64,000 bases of DNA from positions 1 to 64,000 of the forward strand of contig NZ_QAOH01000005.1 of assembly GCF_003050785.1 (NCBI RefSeq), written 5' to 3'. The stretch is from Celeribacter persicus (lineage in GTDB: Bacteria; Pseudomonadota; Alphaproteobacteria; Rhodobacterales; Rhodobacteraceae). Within the stretch, counting starts at the first letter, position 1. Each line of letters opens with the position of its first letter. The notes under the pieces are model-generated. The model did no database searches. It saw only the letters and a program-made list of their open reading frames with translations, and was not told where the DNA came from. The position numbers were made by a program, and so were the translations under genes. Below are positions 44,205-53,478 of the stretch, piece by piece.

Positions 44205-44305
44205 ATAGCGCAGAAAGGAACACAGGCACTTACAAAGTCAAGAAAATATGTAAATAAAACAATTGGTTGAGATTACATTTTGACCACGCGCGCACTTCTG
44301 ATAGT

Positions 44306-44326
44306 GACAAAATGGGACATTTTGTC
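44306..44326. promoter_or_regulatory. 9-bp palindrome, likely enhancer site of the NtrC-type regulator
   Basis: GACAAAATG (44306-44314) and CATTTTGTC (44318-44326) are perfect arms with a 3-bp centre, 177 bp before the transporter start. The position and symmetry fit an upstream activator site for the response regulator encoded at 46328-47680. This binding is inferred. Confidence 0.6.
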
Positions 44327-44372
44327 CGGCCTCTTGTCACGCGAAGGGTAAAATCGGGTCAGACTGTCTGGA

Positions 44373-46349
44373 TCAGGCGTTTTTGAAGATCGGCAGGGAA
44401 ACCTCGAACCTGCTGCCTTTACCGGGGGTCGAAGTGACACTGATCCGCCCCCCGGCCTGCGTGGCGATCTGTTGCGAGATCGACAGGCCCAGCCCGGTGC
44501 CCTGCGCCTGCTTGGTGGTGAAGAACGGATCGAAGATGCGCGGCAGCACCTCGGGCGGAATGCCAGTTCCGGTATCGGCGACGACGATCAGGGCGCAGGT
44601 GTCGCGGTCCTCGGTGGCAACGGTCAGGCTGCCGCCGTCGGGCATGGCATGAACCGCATTGAGGATCAGGTTGACGACGACTTGCTGCAATTCGGTGCGC
44701 GACATGCTGACCGTCGCCGTGCTGTCGAAGGTGGGGGAGCAGGTGATCCCCGCCGCCTCGATCTGGTGGTGCGTCAGGACAAGGCAGTCGCGGACCACCT
44801 CGCTGGGGACGATCAGGTTGCGGGAACCTGAATACTCCTCGGGCCGAGCGAATTGCAGCAGCTTCGAGACGATAACGCCGATGCGATAGACCTGATCGTC
44901 GATCAGGCGGAATTCCTCTTCGACCTCTTCGACCTCGGCGCCTAGCCTGCTGCGGGCCAGATCGAGGTTACCCTGGATCACCGCCACGGGGTTGTTGATT
45001 TCATGGGCAACGGAGGCGGTGATCTCGCCCACCGCGGCCAGCTTCTCGGAAATGATCAGGCGTTCGGTCGTGCGTTCCAGCCGCTGGTTGGCGGCCTGAA
45101 GGTCGCTGGTGCGCTCGGCGACGCGGACCTCGAGGCTTTCAGCCCAGTCGCGCAATTCCCGGTCACGGGCCTGGAGCCGGTCCAGCAAATTGTCCAGATG
45201 CCCCGCGACCTGGGCGATCTCACCGCTGTCATCGGGCGGGTTGTTGCGCGCGGCAAGATCCCCCGCCTCGACCCGCGCAATCGTCCGGGTCATCGCCTCA
45301 AGAGGGCGAAAGATATGCCCGGCCCAACGCAAGAAGACCGGGATCGAGGCCAGCGCGATCAGTACGAACGCCCCGCCAAGAATCAAGATCGAGCTGCGCT
45401 TGGCATTGCGGAACGGTGCCTCGAGAAAGCCGACATAAAGCATCCCGACCCGTTCGCCGAAGCTGTCATGGATCGGTTCATAAGCCGAGATGTACCAATC
45501 GTTGACGACAAAGGCACGGTCGTGCCACACACCGCCCTCCTCCAGCACCTGCGTCCGCACCTCGGCGGAGACGCGGGTGCCCAGGGCACGGACATTCTCG
45601 AACAGGCGCACGTTGGTCGACACGCGCACATCCTCAAGGAATAGCGTCGCCGTGCCCTGACTGCCCTCGGGCAGACTCTGTTCGCGGTAGACAAGGGCAT
45701 TGATCGTGTCGATGAAATCGAGATTGTGGTTAAGCAGAACCCCACCGACCAGCGCCGCGGAACGTCCATCGGGTAAGATCAGCGGGGCGGCGGAGTGGAT
45801 GATCATGCCGCGCGTTTCCACGGTGCCGTCTGCCGACACTGCGGCACGGGTGGGGACAATCGGGATCTCGGCCCGTTTGGCCAACCCCTGCGACAGGGCC
45901 TCCAGATCAGCGGCTTCCAGCACATCCACAGCGCTGCGCAGGCGTCCGCTCAGCGCCGCCGCGATGACCGGCCACACCCGCGCCTCGGGCGTGACCATCT
46001 CGATCCGCAGGAAATCGAGCCCCAGCCGCTCCCGCTCATTCTCCAGGAAAGCCGCTGTATCCCCGGCGCCAAGCGCATCCTGCATGGCGACGGAGCGTGC
46101 GACAGCGTCGATCCGTTCGCCCGACAACTCGACCAGACGCGCAAGATATTGGTCGGCAATGGTCAGGTCGCCGGTAACCTTATTGACAAGGATATCGTCC
46201 ACCTTGTTCGACCAGCGCCATATGGTGCCGCCCAGTAACACCGGCAGAAGGACCAGCATCGGCATGAGCGCGATGACCAGAAGCCGGACACGCACCGAAC
46301 CGAGAAAGGCCCCCAACCATGACACTGTCACAGGCCCCAGATCGCGCAT
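44373..46349 (-). CDS. Membrane sensor histidine kinase (Cache domain)
   Basis: 658 residues. Membrane helices near 22-45 and 325-348 flank a periplasmic region of about 280 residues of the double-Cache type (ligand pocket region NDWYISAYEPIHDSFGERVG). HAMP (about 350-400), coiled coil, then HisKA with phospho-His in VAHEINNPVAVIQ (about 440), and HATPase with NLILNAVHAMP, DTGTGIPP and GTGLGLSIS. It resembles DctB-type kinases for dicarboxylates. Its start overlaps the response regulator gene by 22 bp; it is transcribed leftward toward the transporter, with 243 bp between. Confidence 0.92.
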   Translation of the reverse strand: MRDLGPVTVSWLGAFLGSVRVRLLVIALMPMLVLLPVLLGGTIWRWSNKVDDILVNKVTGDLTIADQYLARLVELSGERIDAVARSVAMQDALGAGDTAAFLENERERLGLDFLRIEMVTPEARVWPVIAAALSGRLRSAVDVLEAADLEALSQGLAKRAEIPIVPTRAAVSADGTVETRGMIIHSAAPLILPDGRSAALVGGVLLNHNLDFIDTINALVYREQSLPEGSQGTATLFLEDVRVSTNVRLFENVRALGTRVSAEVRTQVLEEGGVWHDRAFVVNDWYISAYEPIHDSFGERVGMLYVGFLEAPFRNAKRSSILILGGAFVLIALASIPVFLRWAGHIFRPLEAMTRTIARVEAGDLAARNNPPDDSGEIAQVAGHLDNLLDRLQARDRELRDWAESLEVRVAERTSDLQAANQRLERTTERLIISEKLAAVGEITASVAHEINNPVAVIQGNLDLARSRLGAEVEEVEEEFRLIDDQVYRIGVIVSKLLQFARPEEYSGSRNLIVPSEVVRDCLVLTHHQIEAAGITCSPTFDSTATVSMSRTELQQVVVNLILNAVHAMPDGGSLTVATEDRDTCALIVVADTGTGIPPEVLPRIFDPFFTTKQAQGTGLGLSISQQIATQAGGRISVTSTPGKGSRFEVSLPIFKNA

Positions 46350-47680
46350 TTGCGGTCGATCGTCTTGCGCGACACGCCCAGCCGCCGGGCCGCCTCGGTC
46401 CGGTTGCCGTTCAGGGTCTCCAGTGCACGCAGGATCTCGCGCTTCTCGGTGTCCTCCAGCGGAGTGATGTCTTGGGCCGGGCGGGTTTCGCCCAAAGTTT
46501 CAACGGGAAACCGGCCAAAGATCAGCGCCCGCTCCACGAAATTATGTAACTCACGGATATTACCGGGCCAGTCGTAGCGCAGCATGGCCGACCGGACAGC
46601 CGACGGCATGTCGAGCCGTGGCAGATTCAGTGCGGTGGATATTTCCGCTTGAAACAGGTCTGCAAGATCAAGAACGTCGGTTCCTCGGTCCATGAGCGGC
46701 GGCATCTCAATTTCGACAACGTTGAGACGGAACAGAAGGTCCTCGCGGAATCGGCCCTCGCGTACGGCCTCGTCCAGCGCCTCGGTGGAGGCAATCACAA
46801 AGCGCAGGTCGAGTTGCACATCCCGTTCCGTGCCGACCGGGCGGATCACCCCGTCTTCCAGCACCCGCAAGAGTGCTGTCTGTGCACTGGGCGCCAACTC
46901 GCTGACATCATCCAGAAACACAGTTCCGCCAGAGGCCGAGGCCAACAGCCCCTCGCGCCCGGATTGCGCCCCCGGAAAGGCACCTGCCGTGTGGCCGAAC
47001 AGCTCGAACTCGATCATGTCCTCGGGGATCGCCCCGCACTGAATCGCGACGAAGGGTGCGGTTCCCCGCCCTGAATGGTCGTGGATGTGGCGCGCGGCAA
47101 CTTCCTTGCCGGACCCGGACGGCCCCGTGATCAAAACCGGGGTCGACAGGGGGGCGACTCGTTCCAGCAGGCGTCGCACCTCGTTGATGATCGTCGAAGA
47201 TCCGATCAGCTCCCGTCGTTGCGTACCCTGCGTAATCGTTTCAAGCTCGCGTCGGAGCAGGAAGTTCTCGCGCCGTAAGGCCGCCATTTGAAGGCAACGC
47301 CGCAGCGCGTTCAGGATCTGGGTCGAGCGGAAGGGCTTGATCAGAAAATCGGACACGCCCGCGCGCAATGCGTCGATTGCGGTCTGAAGGTCGGCATAGG
47401 CCGTGATCATGATCGTGTCGGTAAAGCCGCCGCTTTCGCGTTGCGAGTGCAACCAGTCGAGGCCCTTTTGGCCGGGCATGATGTTGTCCAGCACCATGAT
47501 GTCATATTGGTGAACGGACAGCAGACGCTCTGCCATAGCCGCGTCGGGCGCTTCATCCACGGCCCGGCAAAGCGGGGCGAGCATCTTGACTAGGAAATGC
47601 CTCATGCCGGGCTCGTCATCCACGACAAGGATACGCGCTCCCGCAAGAAGATCATCCCGCTGAATGGATTGCGTCATCAC
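46328..47680 (-). CDS. NtrC-family response regulator (DctD-like) with altered GAFTGA
   Basis: 450 residues. Receiver domain (about 12-125; Asp in IMVLDNIMPG, Lys in LIKPFRST), AAA+ sigma-54 activation domain (about 150-370; Walker A GPSGSGKE, Walker B GGTVFLDDVSEL), and a Fis-type helix-turn-helix end (TEAARRLGVSRKTIDRK). The sigma-54-contacting GAFTGA loop reads GAFPGA: the codon is CCG in the sequence. Regulators without a standard loop may act on other promoters, as known for Rhodobacter capsulatus NtrC. It is the first gene of the kinase operon and probably controls the OFA transporter. Confidence 0.9.
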   Translation of the reverse strand: MMTQSIQRDDLLAGARILVVDDEPGMRHFLVKMLAPLCRAVDEAPDAAMAERLLSVHQYDIMVLDNIMPGQKGLDWLHSQRESGGFTDTIMITAYADLQTAIDALRAGVSDFLIKPFRSTQILNALRRCLQMAALRRENFLLRRELETITQGTQRRELIGSSTIINEVRRLLERVAPLSTPVLITGPSGSGKEVAARHIHDHSGRGTAPFVAIQCGAIPEDMIEFELFGHTAGAFPGAQSGREGLLASASGGTVFLDDVSELAPSAQTALLRVLEDGVIRPVGTERDVQLDLRFVIASTEALDEAVREGRFREDLLFRLNVVEIEMPPLMDRGTDVLDLADLFQAEISTALNLPRLDMPSAVRSAMLRYDWPGNIRELHNFVERALIFGRFPVETLGETRPAQDITPLEDTEKREILRALETLNGNRTEAARRLGVSRKTIDRKCAIWGL

Positions 47681-47910
47681 CCTTGTATCCCATGTCCAAC
47701 TTAAATCGCTTCACCCATCAAGCGCAAATAACCTATGATTGGCAAGTCGGTGAGCCGTTGACGAGCAACTTCTGCGCAACTGCCATCAAAGGCTGCGGAG
47801 CGCGTGATGTCTTATGGTCCGTTACCATCTCTCCCAAACATTATGAATAAACGCCGCCTCATCGGATGCGCGGACGTTTGTACGCTATGCCAATCTTCAG
47901 GATTGAGCCC

Positions 47911-48828
47911 TCAGACCCGCTGTGTCTGATGGCCCATCTGCGGCTCGAGAAAGACCTCGGTGAAATAGTCATAGAACACCCGCGTCGCCTCGCTCCACTC
48001 CTGCCCCTTGCGCCAGGCGAGACCGACATCCATCGAAGGGATCGCCCGATCGGTCGTCACCGTACCGATCCTCCGACCTTCGAGCGACCAAGGGCGGTGC
48101 ACCATGTCGGAGAGGATCGTCACGCCCTGCCCGTTGGCCACCATGGAACGCACGGCTTCGGTGGAGGAGGTCCGCAGCTTGACCCGCGGCGACAGGCCCG
48201 TCGGGCCCCAATATTTCATCGAGGTATGCGCCGCCTCGTCGACGGTCAGCATGATGTAATCCTCTTCTGCGATCTCCGCGAAGGTTGCGAGGCCCTTGAG
48301 TTGCAGCGGATGGTTCTGTGGCACCCAGAGACGGCGTTGCGAGCGCAGGAGCGTCTGGGTCTCAAGCTCCGGGTTCGCCGTGTTCGAGGTCAGAAGCACC
48401 GCCATATCGAACCGGTTGGTGATCAATCCCTCCTCGATGCTCTCGCGGTTCAGCTCGCTGAGACGGATGTCGAGTTTCGGAAATCGGTGGTTCAGCCGGT
48501 CGAGATGGTAGGGCAGGAAATAACCGATCACCGTATAGGTGGCGGCAATGTTGATCGTCCCTTCGATCTCGGAATGGCTCTGTACCACATTGCGCGCCAT
48601 CTCGACCTTTTCCATAATCTCCCGCGCCGCCCCGAGAAGCTCCCGCCCCGGCGGGGTCAGTTCCATCCCGTGCGCGGTGCGCACAAAGAGAATGGCGTCG
48701 AGATCCTGCTCCAACTCGCGCACCGCTGAGGTGATCGAGCTTTGTGAAATCCTGAGCTCACTGGCCGCACGGCTGACCTGACCGAGTTCGGCAGTGGCGA
48801 TGAAGTATTTAAGCTGACGCAGATTCAT
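47911..48828 (-). CDS. LysR-family transcriptional regulator
   Basis: 305 residues. N-terminal winged helix with the LysR pattern LRQLKYFIATAELGQVSRAA followed by SELRISQSSITSAVRELEQDL, then an effector-binding domain (about 92-300). Divergent from the pxpA operon over 306 bp, so it most likely controls that operon and itself. LysR proteins usually need a small inducer, here perhaps an oxoproline- or lactam-type acid; this is inference. Confidence 0.92.
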   Translation of the reverse strand: MNLRQLKYFIATAELGQVSRAASELRISQSSITSAVRELEQDLDAILFVRTAHGMELTPPGRELLGAAREIMEKVEMARNVVQSHSEIEGTINIAATYTVIGYFLPYHLDRLNHRFPKLDIRLSELNRESIEEGLITNRFDMAVLLTSNTANPELETQTLLRSQRRLWVPQNHPLQLKGLATFAEIAEEDYIMLTVDEAAHTSMKYWGPTGLSPRVKLRTSSTEAVRSMVANGQGVTILSDMVHRPWSLEGRRIGTVTTDRAIPSMDVGLAWRKGQEWSEATRVFYDYFTEVFLEPQMGHQTQRV

Positions 48829-49134
48829 GAGAGCTTTCCCATTCGGATTCTCCGAAACCTTCCGAAGCGATATTTCGAAACATCCTGCCGCATCACGTCA
48901 TAAACGTAAATTTCGATTTTTAAGATAACCATTATCTAAAAATAAGAACCACCTTAAGGCGATTCCGTTCAAAAAGCGCCCAAAAACACATCATACCTTA
49001 TTTTCAGAGGTTTTTTGATAATCCAAATTCTAATCATTCGTTCGGATTTTTCGATAATGCATCAGCTATATTTTGAATTTTACAACCAAAAGATTTTTCT
49101 CCGAGGATGGCTGCAACGAAATTAAGGACCAGCC
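48829..49134. promoter_or_regulatory. AT-rich divergent control region of lysR and pxpA
   Basis: 306 bp, much richer in A/T than the flanks. AGATAA-CCA-TTATCT (48923-48937) is a perfect dyad of LysR type. The string TTTT followed by GATAA within a few bases recurs three times (near 48917, 49011 and 49046), suggesting several regulator contacts. No complete promoter was assigned. Confidence 0.5.
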
Positions 49135-49914
49135 ATGCGAAAGATCATAGATTTGAATTGCGATATGGGAGAGGGCTTCGGACATTGGGTTCTGAGCGAA
49201 GCCCCGGATGAAGAGTTGATGGCTCTGATCTCCTCGGCCAATATCGCGGCCGGGTTTCATGCCGGCGATCCGAACTCCATGGATCGGGTGATCAAGCTGG
49301 CGCAGGATTACGGCGTCGGCCTTGGCGCCCACCCCGGTTATCGCGACCTTCAAGGCTTTGGTCGTCGCTACATCAAGACCACACCAGAAGAGCTGGTAAA
49401 CGACATCATCTATCAGGTCGGCGCGGTGCGCGAATTCGGACGACGTCACGGCATCCGGCTCCAACATGTCAAACCGCATGGTGCGCTCTACATGGAGGCT
49501 GCCGTCAACGAAGAGCTGTCACGTCACATGATCGAAAGTCTGGCGGCGATAAGCGGCGATCTTCTGATCTTCTGCATGGGCGCTTCGAAAACCTATGAGG
49601 TCGCGAAACGTCTCGGCCAACCGGTGATCCGTGAATTCTATGCCGACCGCGATTATGGTGACGACGGGTCGATTGTCTTCACCCGCCGCGTTGCCCGTCC
49701 CTCCCCCGAGGAAATCGCGCAGAAATGCCTGCGTGCCTGTGTCGAAGGCAAGGTGACGACGGTCACCGGGAAAGACATCGACATCGAGTTCGAGTCGATC
49801 TGTTTTCATTCCGACACCCCCGGTGCCGTCGACATCGGCCGCGCCATTCGCGCCGCTCTCACCGAGAACGGGATCAACATCGCACCGGCCTCCGCCGTGC
49901 TCGAAACCGCCTGA
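49135..49914 (+). CDS. pxpA: 5-oxoprolinase subunit A (LamB/YcsF family)
   Basis: 259 residues, normal for PxpA. It has the LamB/YcsF pattern [16 protein letters not shown] at the start, then [21 protein letters not shown]-like [15 protein letters not shown], and [13 protein letters not shown]. PxpA with PxpB and PxpC opens 5-oxoproline to glutamate with ATP in bacteria such as Bacillus subtilis. Here it heads an operon that also encodes a biotin carrier and a biotin carboxylase, so carboxyl transfer to the lactam is likely part of the reaction. Divergent from lysR. Confidence 0.93.
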   Translation: MRKIIDLNCDMGEGFGHWVLSEAPDEELMALISSANIAAGFHAGDPNSMDRVIKLAQDYGVGLGAHPGYRDLQGFGRRYIKTTPEELVNDIIYQVGAVREFGRRHGIRLQHVKPHGALYMEAAVNEELSRHMIESLAAISGDLLIFCMGASKTYEVAKRLGQPVIREFYADRDYGDDGSIVFTRRVARPSPEEIAQKCLRACVEGKVTTVTGKDIDIEFESICFHSDTPGAVDIGRAIRAALTENGINIAPASAVLETA

Positions 49915-49944
49915 GAGCGGCTCCAACAACAGGGAAACATCACA

Positions 49945-50178
49945 ATGAGCGCTATTCAATCCCCCCTCCCCGGCACGTTTTACCACAAACCCTCCCCGGA
50001 AGAGCCGCCATTCAAGGCACCCGGCGACAAAGTGGCCGTCGGCGACCAGATCGGTCTCGTGGAAGTGATGAAAACCTTCATCGCGGTCAATTCCGAGGTC
50101 GAAGGCACCTTCAAAGGTTACAGTGTCGAGGATGCGACCCCCGTCACGGCGGGTGCCGTGCTCGCGGAGCTTGAGTGA
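49945..50178 (+). CDS. Biotin/lipoyl carrier protein (AccB-like)
   Basis: 77 residues consisting of a single biotinyl domain. The biotin-accepting Lys is in the motif EVMKT (usually EAMKM), at about residue 44, with GDQIGLVEVMKTF around it. Its short size without the long N-terminus of AccB points to a dedicated carrier for this operon rather than fatty-acid synthesis. One base separates its stop from the next start. Confidence 0.9.
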   Translation: MSAIQSPLPGTFYHKPSPEEPPFKAPGDKVAVGDQIGLVEVMKTFIAVNSEVEGTFKGYSVEDATPVTAGAVLAELE

Positions 50179-50179
50179 C

Positions 50180-51556
50180 ATGGCGATCCAACGATTGTTC
50201 ATCGCCAATCGCGGCGAGATCGCCGTGCGCGTGGTAAAAGCCGCGAAAACCCTCGGCATCCACACGATTCAGGCACATTCCGAAGCGGATACGGAGATGC
50301 TGGCCGTAAAGCTTGCCGATGAGGCGGTCTGCGTCGGCCCCGCGCCGTCGAAAGACAGCTATCTCAACATTTCCGCCATTTTGGAGGCCGCGAAGGCGAC
50401 CAACGCGGATGCGATCCATCCCGGCTACGGCTTTCTCTCCGAAAGCCCCGCCTTTGCCCGTACCGTCGAAGAGGCCGGTTTGATTTTCGTCGGACCCTCT
50501 GCCGACACCATTGAGCGCATGGGCGACAAGGTGGCCGCGCGTCAGGCCGCTGAGGCCGCGGGCGTGCCGGTTGTGCCCGGCTCCGAGGGGCGGATTGATG
50601 TTTCCGAAGCGCTCACCGTGGCCAAAAAGATCGGCTACCCGGTGATGATTAAAGCCGCTGCGGGCGGCGGTGGACGCGGTATCCGCATCGCTAAAGACGA
50701 AGCGGAGTTGAAAACCCTCGCGCCGCAGGCCAAGGCCGAAGCAGAAGCCGCCTTTGGCGACGGTGGCCTTTACATCGAACGCGCAATCCTGTCGCCGCGC
50801 CATATCGAAGTGCAAATCCTCGGCGATGGTGAGAATGCCGTGCATTGTTACGAGCGCGAATGCTCGCTGCAACGCCGTCGCCAGAAGGTCTGGGAAGAAG
50901 CCGGGGCCATGTGCCTCGATGACGAGACCCGCGAGAGCCTTTGTACCTCTGCCGTGGCGCTGGCCAAGGCGGTGAACTATCGCGGCGCGGGCACGCTTGA
51001 ATATCTCTACGATGAGGCGGCGAATGAATTCTATTTCATCGAGATGAACACCCGCATTCAGGTCGAGCATCCCGTGACCGAAATGGTCACCGGCGTCGAT
51101 CTTGTGGCGGAGATGATCAAGGTCTGCGGCGGCGCGAAGCTGTCGATGACCCAAGACGAGATCGAAAGGACCGGCCACGCCATCGAGGTGCGCCTCTGCG
51201 CCGAAGATCCGTTCATGAATTTCATGCCCTGGCCGGGCGTGGTCTCGGCGCTCAAAGAACCCTCTGGCGAGGGCGTGCGTTTCGACCACTTCCTCTCCGA
51301 AGGTTATCAAATTCCGCCCTTCTACGACTCGCTTCTGGGCAAGGTCATCGTCCATGCCGACACGCGGGAGGCGGCGATCGACAAGCTGGTGATGGCGCTT
51401 GAGAGCATGGAGATCGGCGGCACGAAAACCACCGCGCCGCTGCATCTGGCGCTGGCTGCCGATCCGGAGGTGCGCAAAGGCGCCTTCCACACGCAATGGC
51501 TTGAGCCATGGCTTGAGGCCGGAAACCTGTCCGCAACCAAAGGAGACGCCGCATGA
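50180..51556 (+). CDS. accC: Biotin carboxylase
   Basis: 458 residues from ATG 50180. Biotin carboxylase patterns: LFIANRGEIAVRVVKAAKTL, IHPGYGFLSE, VMIKAAAGGGGRGIRI (ATP grasp), EVQILGDGENAVHCYERECS followed by LQRRRQK, and FIEMNTRIQVEHPVTE. It carboxylates the biotin of the small carrier next to it using ATP and bicarbonate. It is the second copy type expected in such a genome, since AccC for fatty acids would be elsewhere. Its stop overlaps the pxpB start. Confidence 0.94.
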   Translation: MAIQRLFIANRGEIAVRVVKAAKTLGIHTIQAHSEADTEMLAVKLADEAVCVGPAPSKDSYLNISAILEAAKATNADAIHPGYGFLSESPAFARTVEEAGLIFVGPSADTIERMGDKVAARQAAEAAGVPVVPGSEGRIDVSEALTVAKKIGYPVMIKAAAGGGGRGIRIAKDEAELKTLAPQAKAEAEAAFGDGGLYIERAILSPRHIEVQILGDGENAVHCYERECSLQRRRQKVWEEAGAMCLDDETRESLCTSAVALAKAVNYRGAGTLEYLYDEAANEFYFIEMNTRIQVEHPVTEMVTGVDLVAEMIKVCGGAKLSMTQDEIERTGHAIEVRLCAEDPFMNFMPWPGVVSALKEPSGEGVRFDHFLSEGYQIPPFYDSLLGKVIVHADTREAAIDKLVMALESMEIGGTKTTAPLHLALAADPEVRKGAFHTQWLEPWLEAGNLSATKGDAA

Positions 51557-52428
51557 AAACGCGTTACAGCTATGGCGGGGACGAACATATCTATGTCGAG
51601 ATCGACGATGAAATGTCGCTCGACGCCTTCTTCATCGCGCTCTCGCTTTCGAACATGGTGCGCGAGGCCAATATCCCCGGTGTGACCGAGATCCTGCCCG
51701 CCAATGCCTCTTTCGAAGTGCGCTTTGACCCCGACGTGATCGCGCCCGACGCGATGATGGCGAAGATCAAGGAGTTCGAACACAGGGCGGAGGTGCAGGA
51801 GAAGCGCCTCGACACACGGATCATCGAAATCCCGGTCTATTTCCAGGACCCCTGGACCCATGAAACCCTGATGCGCTTTCGCGAACGGCATCAGGACCCG
51901 TCGGGATCGGATCTCGAATATGCCGCGCGGATCAACGGCTATGACACGGTCGAAGCCTTTATCGAAGCCTTCCACTCGCAACCGTGGTTCGTCTCCATGG
52001 TCGGTTTCGTCGCCGGTCTGCCCTTCTTGTATCAGCTCGTTGATCGCGACAAACAGATCGAAGTGCCGAAATACCTCCGCCCGCGCACTGACACACCGCG
52101 ACATACGGTGGGGATCGGTGGCTGTTTCGGCTGCATCTACTCCGTGCGCGGCGCGGGCGGGTATCAGATGTTCGGCATCACGCCGATGACAATCTTCGAC
52201 CCGGATCAAAAGGTCAGCTACCTGAAGGATTTTATGGTCTTCTTCCGCCCCGGCGACATCGTGAAATGGAAACCCATCGGGCGCGAAGAGTTCGATGCGA
52301 TCACCAAAGAGGTCGAGGAAGGCACCTATACGCCGCGCATCGCCGAGGTCGAGTTTGATCTCGATGCGTTCAACAACGACATGACCGGCTTCAACGCCAA
52401 GCTGATGGAGGCCCTCAATGACGCTTGA
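51553..52428 (+). CDS. pxpB: 5-oxoprolinase subunit B (KipI-like carboxyltransferase domain)
   Basis: 291 residues with an N-terminal stretch (1-75) and the KipI/carboxyltransferase domain (about 80-280; IPVYFQDPWTHETLMRF, FVAGLPFLYQL, RTDTPRHTVGIGG). KipI-type domains also occur in urea carboxylase, where they act in carboxyl transfer. It overlaps accC by 4 bp and pxpC by 11 bp, so all parts are made together. Confidence 0.9.
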   Translation: MKTRYSYGGDEHIYVEIDDEMSLDAFFIALSLSNMVREANIPGVTEILPANASFEVRFDPDVIAPDAMMAKIKEFEHRAEVQEKRLDTRIIEIPVYFQDPWTHETLMRFRERHQDPSGSDLEYAARINGYDTVEAFIEAFHSQPWFVSMVGFVAGLPFLYQLVDRDKQIEVPKYLRPRTDTPRHTVGIGGCFGCIYSVRGAGGYQMFGITPMTIFDPDQKVSYLKDFMVFFRPGDIVKWKPIGREEFDAITKEVEEGTYTPRIAEVEFDLDAFNNDMTGFNAKLMEALNDA

Positions 52429-53389
52429 GATCATCAAACCCGGCCTGGCGACGACCATTCAGGATTTGGGCCGCCCCGGTTATTTTCACTTGGGCATCCC
52501 CGAAGGCGGCGCAATGGATCGTCTGGCTTTTCGGGCCGCGAACCTTCTTGTTGGCAATGACGAGGGCGCAGCGGGGCTTGAGGCCGTGTTCATGGGACCG
52601 GAGATCAAATTCGGCGCCGAAATGAGTGTCGCGGTGACGGGCGCAGAGATGCCGATGTTCCTCGACGGTGAGCCGCGCGACACTTGGACCTCTTTCACCG
52701 TGAAACCCGGTCAGGTTCTGTCCTTCGGCTTCCTGAAAGCGGGCGCTCATATCTATATCGCTGTCTCTGGCGGCATCGACACACCACCCGCGCTCGGCTC
52801 GCGTTCGACCTATCCCATCGGCGCGCTTGGCGGGTTCGAAGGGCGAGCCATTGCTGCGGGCGATGTGATCCCCGTCGGCGTTGGGTCCGTGGTGGCGGAG
52901 GGGCGCGTGGTCCCCGATGCGCTCCGCCGCCGCCCCGGCACTCCGGCCGTGCTGCGTGCTGTCACCGGGCTTTACTGGCACCGTCTGACCGAGAAGAGCC
53001 AGAAGGCCTTCTTCGACGACGACTGGGTGGTCGCGCCTGAGGCAGACCGCATGGGCTATCGCTTCCGTGGCGGCCAGCCGATGGAATTCGTCGACCGTCC
53101 GCAGCCTTTCGGGGCCGGGTCCGACCCGTCGAACATCGTCGATGGTTGCTATTCCTACGGCTCCATTCAGGTGCCCGGCGGGCTTGAACCCATCGTTTTG
53201 CACCGCGATGCGGTGTCGGGCGGCGGCTACTTTACCCTCGGCGCCGTGATCTCCGCCGATATGGACCTGATCGGCCAGTTGCAACCCAACACGCCGGTCA
53301 AATTCAAACGCGTCGAAATGGATGAAGCTCTGGCCGCCCGCGCCCAGCGCAAGGCCATGATCGAAGACATTCGCCAGTCCCTCGCCTGA
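52418..53389 (+). CDS. pxpC: 5-oxoprolinase subunit C (KipA-like biotin-dependent carboxyltransferase)
   Basis: 323 residues, normal for KipA/PxpC. Patterns: TLEIIKPGLATTIQDLGRPG and YFHLGIPEGGAMD near the start, then YIAVSGGIDTPPALGSRSTY, and a C-terminal AVSGGGYFTLGAVIS. It completes the PxpABC set and is the second carboxyltransferase half in the biotin-linked system. The operon appears to continue into the ABC importer 89 bp downstream. Confidence 0.93.
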   Translation: MTLEIIKPGLATTIQDLGRPGYFHLGIPEGGAMDRLAFRAANLLVGNDEGAAGLEAVFMGPEIKFGAEMSVAVTGAEMPMFLDGEPRDTWTSFTVKPGQVLSFGFLKAGAHIYIAVSGGIDTPPALGSRSTYPIGALGGFEGRAIAAGDVIPVGVGSVVAEGRVVPDALRRRPGTPAVLRAVTGLYWHRLTEKSQKAFFDDDWVVAPEADRMGYRFRGGQPMEFVDRPQPFGAGSDPSNIVDGCYSYGSIQVPGGLEPIVLHRDAVSGGGYFTLGAVISADMDLIGQLQPNTPVKFKRVEMDEALAARAQRKAMIEDIRQSLA

Positions 53390-53478
53390 GGGGCTGACAC
53401 CGGGACCCCGGTCCCACCCACCAACCACAACAAGCGGCAAAACCGCCTTCCCTGATGAACCAACAAGGAGTCAGAACC

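Noticed and set aside
44187-44206. Sigma-54 promoter for the OFA transporter
   Set aside because: TGGCAT is present, but the -12 GC is 11 and not 12 bases away; sigma-54 spacing is strict, so only a weak mention is kept.
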